Assembly (NCBI RefSeq): GCF_029867415.1
Contig: NC_081185.1
Location: 135,057,753-135,121,752 of the forward strand
Direction: 5' to 3'
DNA from: Vicia villosa
Lineage: Eukaryota; Streptophyta; Magnoliopsida; Fabales; Fabaceae
DNA length: 64,000 nucleotides
Shown: piece after piece, positions 53,117 to 64,000 of the stretch
How positions within the stretch are numbered: the first letter of the stretch is position 1
Layout of the letters: each line of letters opens with the position of its first letter
The notes under the pieces: generated by a model
The model's database searches: none
Told to the model about the DNA's origin: nothing
The model's input: the letters and a program-made list of their open reading frames with translations, nothing else
Position numbers and translations under genes: made by a program

Positions 53117-53470
53117 ATGTCTCGCATAAGGCCCTGTTCATGGCAGCGAACATCATATAGGCGTCCCGATCCGGAACCGAAATATCGTAGAAGGAATGAG
53201 CATGTTATTTTCTCTCCGGTCAAACCCCATATACCGATTATGTTTTGGAATATCCATACCTTCGACCAACTCAAGAGGACTCTGATGACTCAGTTAGAGA
53301 GGGAGTACAAACCCGGCGAAGTCATTCGAAAGATCCAGAGGCTTAGAACAAGGACCGATTTTGAAACCGGAGAAAAGCAACGTTGGTGGGATGAAGTTGA
53401 AGACGACGTCGATTTCGGTCTAATGATGCATGGATCAGATGACATTGTTTTAACTGTTGTAATACCTTAG
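53117..53470 (+). CDS. Second MULE gene, small protein of unknown function
   Basis: 117 codons from ATG to TAG, uninterrupted although the neighbouring transposase gene is broken. The product is very basic at the N terminus (RRPDPEPKYRRRNEH), then PVKPHIPIMFWNIHTFDQLK, a middle with EREYKPGEVIRKIQRLRTR, and an acidic C-terminal half (WWDEVEDDVDFGLMMHGSDD). No membrane segment or signal peptide. I do not recognise a named family. Its place, between internal and terminal palindrome arrays of the same element and in the same orientation, suggests an accessory protein, comparable in position to mudrB of maize MuDR, with no sequence similarity claimed. The ATG at 53117 is preferred because it follows a TATA box and an A-rich leader. 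Confidence 0.6.
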   Translation: MSRIRPCSWQRTSYRRPDPEPKYRRRNEHVIFSPVKPHIPIMFWNIHTFDQLKRTLMTQLEREYKPGEVIRKIQRLRTRTDFETGEKQRWWDEVEDDVDFGLMMHGSDDIVLTVVIP

Positions 53471-53751
53471 ATCTCTTAATTTTCTGTTTGAAATTTCGTT
53501 GTAATACCGATCAATCAATGAATCAATGCTTGAGTCTTTTATGGTTAAAAATGTTGCGGTTTTGGTTTTTTGGGTCTGGGCTGATTCCGTAGATGCATCT
53601 ACGAAAGTCTTCCGTAAGTGCATCTACGGAACAATACAACATTAAACAAAAAAAATGTGCTTTCGGAAATGCATCTACGGAAGCACGAGGACAATTTCGT
53701 CAATTCGGTGGTGTGCTTCATAACAATGGGGTGAGTTAAGAAATCTTCTAA

Positions 53752-54180
53752 ATTGCTTTTTATTTTTTGTTTTATTTTAAACAAAATATTTACTTTTTAA
53801 CCAAATTATAATGTGATTTCTTTTTCGTATTTTTTTATTAATTTATTTTGATTTTGTAACCTAAAAAGTTATTAATTACCTATCTAATTGAGAATATTTA
53901 TTTTATAGATAAATTAATAAAAACAACTTTTATTTGAAATCAGTTTTGTAAATTTAGATTTTAACTTATTAAAAAAATTGTACTAGTATCAAACAGAATA
54001 AAGTTTCTTAAAATCATATCAAAAAGTGATTTATTTTTCAAAAAGTTTTGACAAATAATATTAAATTCATTTCTAGTCATTGCAAATCAAATATACGAAA
54101 AATAAATAAATAAATTTAATTAATTAACTCGAATAAGGTTAATGGGGGGTCCATCTAGACACACCGGACCCGAGTTAGAT
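53752..54180. other. Unassigned AT-rich spacer
   Basis: No feature apart from the right ATTGCTTT duplication of the MULE at 53752-53759. The promoter of the coatomer gene probably begins in the last part of this stretch. Confidence 0.4.
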
Positions 54181-54189
54181 TAACTAGCT

Positions 54190-55574
54190 TCGTTTCGGAT
54201 CCTCCTTTCTTCTCTTCTGCTATCGGTGACGTTAATCCTTTTCTCTGCGATTCAGATCAGATCTGCACTACCGAATCTCAGATCCTGCATCGGTAAGATC
54301 TCTCTCTGCTACTTATCAATTCAATCACTGCATTACATTACCTTACCTTAGGATTTAGAGTATACTTTAAATTTTAATTTAGGAATTTCAATTGTGTAAA
54401 GGTGTGAGAAAAGTGATCAGAGTTGGTGCAATACTTGAATTGTTTCGATTAATGGTGTTTATGCAGTTCTGGTGTATATGTGATTATGTAAAATGCGTGT
54501 TGTATTCAATTGACGAGGTGTGTGATTTGGTGAAGTCGTTTATGTTGATTATTCTTAATATATATAGGCTTGTTTGAATATTATTTGGTGAAATTTTTAA
54601 TAAAATTGTTGTAGTGAGAGTGATTGGTATTAGCTATGTATTTTGCATGCATGTCATGAATTCCTACGGGAAAATAGCCCTTTTATCGGAGTGGTGATAA
54701 TAGCCCTTATGAGGGAGTAGTGATAATTTTCCTTCTAAGGAAGCTGTGATCAATGCCCTTGCAAGAGAGCGACTATAATTGTCCTTACGAGGGAGTGGTG
54801 ATAATTGCCCTTACGAGGGAGTGGTGATAATTGCCCTTACGAGGGAGTGGTGATGTTCATTTTCATGTCGACCAAACATTAATGTTATGTTGTCTGTGAT
54901 AATATGTGGAGTTTGTGTAGTGTTTATTAATATCACATGTAGTTTGGGTCTTCTTGTTAATTGTCCATATTATTTTCTTGAACGCTGTGTTCATATATAT
55001 GCTTTATTGTTATTATGTTTGTTTACGGATGGTGACCCTTGCTCTTATAATTTGGGTTGATTACCACCACAACTGTTGAAGGCATTATAGTTTCGCATGC
55101 ATCATCCTAATTAGCCGGTCTAGTACTAGTCTGTAGGTAATATGCAATGTCAGTCTTGTTCGGCGGGTTGTTGCGGATCAACTTAGATGTCACTTTTGTT
55201 TTCTTTATTTTGGATGCTATGTCTTTTTGGATAGTATATTAATTTTTTTTTGTGAAGATTTGGGTTTGCTTACAAACTTGTGTTTAAAATCTTGTAAGAT
55301 GTTTTTTTAGCGTAATACCCTGTTTCAAATTAATCTGTACATTTATTTTATATGTGATTACTCTGATTGGCGGTTTTGAAAAGAATAAAAAAATTGGTAT
55401 TTTGTAAACATACCCTTTTGGTTTTATTAATGTTCCAAAAAATTTAGGATGTTACAACCTTGCTTCGTGATCCCATAGCTCCTAACTAACAATGTGATTG
55501 TTTTTTTTTTTTTTGCAGATTCAATTCAACACTAGAAGAAACGTTTTCCTCATTTCAATTATCAATCGAACAAA
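54190..55574 (+). promoter_or_regulatory. 5' untranslated exons and leader intron of the coatomer gene
   Basis: A CT-rich leader ends at 54292 with a consensus donor (GTAAGATC). The intron runs 54293-55518 and ends with a long T tract and GCAG. Exon 2 (55519-55577) carries the rest of the leader and the ATG. Leader introns are common in plant housekeeping genes. The transcription start is not visible; 54190 is an approximation from the onset of CT-rich sequence. Confidence 0.7.
54665..54855. repeat. 27-bp minisatellite in the leader intron
   Basis: About seven units of GGGAGTGGTGATAATTGCCC followed by TTACGA; the last three are almost identical, the earlier ones diverged. Confidence 0.92.
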
Positions 55575-60575
<5,001 letters not shown>

Positions 60576-62220
60576 TTGATTTCCTCTTGACTTTTTAGTT
60601 TCTATGACAGTTTTGCTTTTACCATTTACGTCAATAGGCTTTACTTATAGTTGCAGTATTTGTTATACTATTCATGAGTTTATACTTTTGGTTCTACTTT
60701 TCAAGACATGGAGCAATGTATGATACTTCTATTTACTATCATGTCAAGTATCTTATGTGGAAGGGGATGCATACCCCATCTCCCCTCCTTTTATCTGTGA
60801 AAAAGTTTATATAAATTAGAAGACATGCAAGTCATGCTAATTAAGTATCAACTATCTAGTTGTGTATGTAATGTGGTGTATTTGCTAAAATGATGTTTTA
60901 TGTGTATTTTACATCTCTTCAAAATACATTTTCAACAAAACACAATTGAAATTTAGGGTATGTTTGGATGGATAGTTTGGGGGTCTCAGTCCATATATGA
61001 GATTTTAAGATGGATAGAATAGCATTCCTTAGTAACTCAAATCCCTTAATATCTGATCACCCTATAAACGAACATATAACTTAATATCTCATAAGGGATT
61101 TTGCATAATTTATATTGAGATTCATTATCCAAGTCTTTGGAATCAAAAGTATTTCTATTTTTCTTAGGCTATGTTTGGGAGTTTGGAGGAAAAGAGAAGG
61201 GAGAACTTTGAAAAAATAGAAGGATTGAGTCGAAATAATTGAATGATTTTGGTTGGGAGGGTTTAAAAATGTCATAATATGGAGAATTTAAAATTTGTAT
61301 TGAAGGAGAGCTTTGAAGGATTTTGGAAGGTTTACATAAATTTTCATAATATCTTTTATATTGTTATAGTATTTAAAAAATAAAAAAATATAGTAATGAT
61401 AAATACTCTATTATTATTTTATACAAAATTATTTTTAAAAAAATATTAAATATTTCTTATAAAAATTCATTTTCGAAAGTCCTCTTCTCCTTTTCAAACT
61501 CGTAAACATAGCTTAGCATATCTAGGTGATAAATCAAGATCAAAGAACTAAGTCATGTTTAGTTTAAAAATAAAATAGAATTTAGACCTGAACAAAACTA
61601 ACAGCGGCGAGCTTATAGAGGTGAAAATAAAGTTGTGTTGGATGTAGCTCGATGTTTACGGTAATAAGCAAATCAAATGTGCTAAGGAATTAGTCCGACC
61701 TTTCCATATTTGCATTTGATACCCCTTGTATTTTAAAAATGTCAATTTTGACACTCTTATAACCTCTCTAATTTTGAAAAAAAATATTCTCCATAAAACA
61801 AGAAAAATGGACAAATGCCATAGTTTAATGGAAAATCCATGTGTTTAAATCAGATATGTCAAGTGGGAAATTGAATAAAACACTACCTTGTATGTTCTTC
61901 TTCCTCATGATCAAATGGAGTTTCACTGTCAAAACCCTTGAAAAAATTTATTCCATTCTCAATCAATTTTTCAACACTAAAACATCATTATTGTATTTTA
62001 TCACATTAAAGGGAGGAAAAAAAAACTGAAATTTATGGTAAAGTTCATTCATTTCATCCCTATCCTTTGCATTAATGTGGTTTTTAAGCTGAAAAAATGA
62101 ACGTTGAGTCCGAATATTCATCTCCAGACTCAGTTTCAGTTGTTCAAGAGATCCATCTTCGGATGTGCTTGATATTTTGAATTTTTAATCTGTTTTTCTG
62201 TTATGATTTTTGTATTAAAT
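60576..62220. other. Intergenic region with one MITE
   Basis: Begins with the 3' untranslated region of the coatomer gene. No further gene is supported. One MITE is given separately; 60957-61090 may be another short repeat (GGTATGTTTGGATGG). Confidence 0.4.
61167..61512. mobile_element. Tourist-like MITE
   Basis: Starts GGCTATGTTTGGGAGTTTGG and ends, inverted, GCTATGTTTACGAGTTTG, flanked by TTA at 61164-61166 and 61513-61515. 346 bp, AT-rich, no coding capacity. Its ends resemble those of the intronic MITE at 56108-56334. Confidence 0.65.
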
Positions 62221-64000
62221 ATGGTGCACCTGAATATGTTTTCCAAAGTTACTGCGAGAATAATGTTAAATCAAATGACGTGAAAGGTGATGTTGAACCA
62301 GATGAAGTGAAGGATGTTGTTAAATAGGGTGCTAAACCGATTATTGTCGGGGTAGATGTTTGTAAATAATTTACAATTAAGCAATAGCTTATTGTCTTAT
62401 GCTATAATGGGCCCGCATGGAGGTTGGGAAATTGGGGTTTGGCGCTGCAATCAAAAGGTCCGACAATAGTTCTAATATAAGACACGAATTTATTACAATG
62501 AGATGTGAAAGAAGTGACACATACCAACCACTGATTAGGAAGTTGAAACATGATGACACCGGATCGAGAAAATGGAGTGTTCTTTTAAATTGTGCAGATA
62601 CCGTAAGTCAAATGATTGAAAAACATTTAATGTGGTTTCTGATATACATAATCATGCCTTGAGTGATAAACTATCCAGTCATTCCATTGTATGCCACCTT
62701 ATTCCGGAGGAAAAGAAACTTGTTTTGAACATGACATTAAACATGGTGGTGTCGGAAAACATACTTGCAACTTTGAAACATAAAAGACCTCAAAATGTTT
62801 CAAATATAAAGCAAGTATACAATGTGTGTGCCAGAAACAACAAGGCAGTAAGAGGTCTAAGATCAGAAAGGTAACAACTATTGAAGCTTTTAGAGGATGA
62901 CCAATATGTTTCTAGGTACAAAGTTTGTGAGGATAAAGTCACTGTTCGAGATATATTTTGGACTCATCCCGATTCCATCAAGTTATTCAACACATTTCTC
63001 AATGTGCTCATAATTGATTCAACATACAAAACAAACAAGTATAGACTCCCACTCTTGGAAATTGTTGGTGTTACTTCTATAGAGATTACTTTTTCAGTCT
63101 GTTTTGCATTTTTGGAATCCGAAAAAGAGGACAATGTTACATGAGATTTGAAAATGTGCAAGACTATGTTGAACGACCAAGAAAACATGTCAAATGTAAT
63201 TGTCACCAATCGTGTCACCTTACTGATGAATTTGGTTGCTATAATGTTTCCTACATCGTATGTATTACTTTGTAAGTATCACATAACTATTATGTTCCAA
63301 TGGGAAGTAGTCAAAGAAAGATTTTCAAAAGCTGATGACATCATAAAATTGCATATCAAAGAGCAGTTGAGGAAGATTGCCTATCCAGAAACAACAAATT
63401 TGAGACCACCGTCGTAACTAGTTAAAACAAAGGGTTGCCCTTAAAAAGGTCAAACCAACACTTAATGACAACTCTACGAGACAATCTTCTTCATACTTTC
63501 AACATGTTGACTCACATTTTCTAAATTCTCCAACTGAAAAAATCTCAAAAAGTGTTTTAAAGGGTGCTAGCAATAGCAAACCATCTCCTACACCGTTGTT
63601 ACCAAAAATCATCCATATTAAAGAGATGCCTCTTTTTATGCATATATACATTGAGCGGATTGTAGATGTTAAAGATGACAACAACTTTGGATTTCAAGCT
63701 GTTTCAGGTTTGCTCAGTAAAGGAGAGGAGGACTATCAATTTTTCCGCTATCAGCATATACAAAAGTTGACGATACATAAGGAATCATACACATCACTAT
63801 ATAGGACAAAAAGAAAATTACGATGTCATTATCAATGCTCTTGTTCCTTGTATTAGTGGTTCGGTACCAAATGAAAAATGGTTGTACTTCCCAGAAATGT
63901 GACATCTTATGGCAAGTGCTTATGATAGAGTGTGTATTGATCTGACAAGATACGATTTCTCGAAAACATTTTTTCACTTCGCAGTAAGCCACCTCAAAAT
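62221..64000 (+). pseudogene. Second, more decayed copy of the MULE transposase-OTU gene (runs off the window)
   Basis: Starts ATGGTGCACC at 62221, like the copy at 49897. Matching blocks in order: MRCERSDTYQP, the HNHALSDKL zinc-finger end, SENILATLKHKRPQNVSNIK, WTHPDSIKLFNTFLNVLIID, TYKTNKYRLPLLEIVGVTS, VIVTNRVTLLMNLVAIMF (second catalytic Asp replaced by Asn), and the OTU block IVDVKDDNNFGFQAVSGLLS, where the usual Asp-Gly-Asn-Cys is Asp-Asn-Asn-Phe, so the catalytic Cys is gone. Much of the transposase between about 63290 and 63300 is deleted compared with the first copy (from the CKYHIT block directly to the KERFSKADD block). The palindrome boxes of the first copy are not recognisable upstream, apart from a faint CATCTTCGGATG near 62153. 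Confidence 0.8.

Larger units (their letters stand above)
49270..53751 (+). mobile_element. MULE with two genes and palindrome arrays
   Basis: About 4.5 kb with ~95-bp terminal inverted repeats. Left AGAAATGAAAGATTCTC..ACCCC..CTTCTGTAGATGCAC; right, inverted, TTAGAAGATTTCTTAAC..CACCCC..CTTCCGTAGATGCAT. The exact 8-mer ATTGCTTT flanks it at 49262-49269 and 53752-53759, fitting the 8-10 bp duplications of Mutator-like elements. It carries a broken transposase-OTU gene (49897-52746) and a second open gene (53117-53470), both plus strand. Twelve palindromic boxes related to CCGTAGATGCATCTACGG lie in the 5' end (about 49340, 49392, 49469, 49511, 49772, 49812), between the genes (52877, 52927, 52964) and at the 3' end (53583, 53608, 53656). 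Confidence 0.85.

Overview
The window is plant nuclear DNA. It is AT-rich, contains two intron-bearing housekeeping genes with canonical GT-AG splicing, and is packed with plant transposable elements (Ty3/gypsy, Ty1/copia, MULE, PIF/Harbinger, CACTA, hAT and many MITEs). The ~3.2 kb LTRs that start TGTCATACCC resemble the Ogre/Tat LTRs of cool-season legumes, so a legume of the Vicia/Pisum/Lathyrus/Trifolium/Medicago group is the best guess. This is an inference; no marker gene here fixes the species.

Layout. 1-12.3 kb is a transposon field: a palindromic MULE-type MITE (348-847), a complete solo LTR with 5-bp target duplications (1232-4483), two Tourist MITEs sharing one TTA (4754-5979), a Ty1/copia remnant (6372-7235), and two large foldback elements (7630-9611 and 9773-11120). 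12.3-26.6 kb (minus strand) is an apparently intact 17-exon gene for tubulin-folding cofactor D, read here as a 1276-residue protein. 26.8-33.9 kb holds a broken fragment of a kelch-type acyl-CoA-binding protein gene, a decayed PIF/Harbinger element with its Myb-like ORF1 and DDE ORF2, and a CACTA-type MITE. 33.99-45.5 kb is a second solo LTR, split by a very young Tekay-like chromovirus retrotransposon (34339-42632) whose LTRs differ at only four sites by eye. 45.5-49.3 kb is mostly unassigned old repeat. 49270-53751 is a MULE with long terminal inverted repeats, a broken transposase-OTU gene and a second short, open gene. 54.2-60.6 kb (plus strand) is an apparently intact coatomer delta-subunit gene (521 residues). 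From 62.2 kb to the window edge lies a second, more decayed copy of the MULE transposase-OTU gene.

The two host genes are independent cellular genes: tubulin heterodimer assembly and COPI vesicle coat. They are separated by about 28 kb of nested transposons. The most unusual signals are (i) the two-gene MULE, whose ends and internal promoter carry an array of near-identical ~18-24 bp palindromes, also found in the distant palindromic MITE at 348-847; (ii) five hairpins with an invariant ATCTA loop and varying but paired stems inside the second solo LTR; and (iii) precisely phased box arrays inside the other two LTR types.
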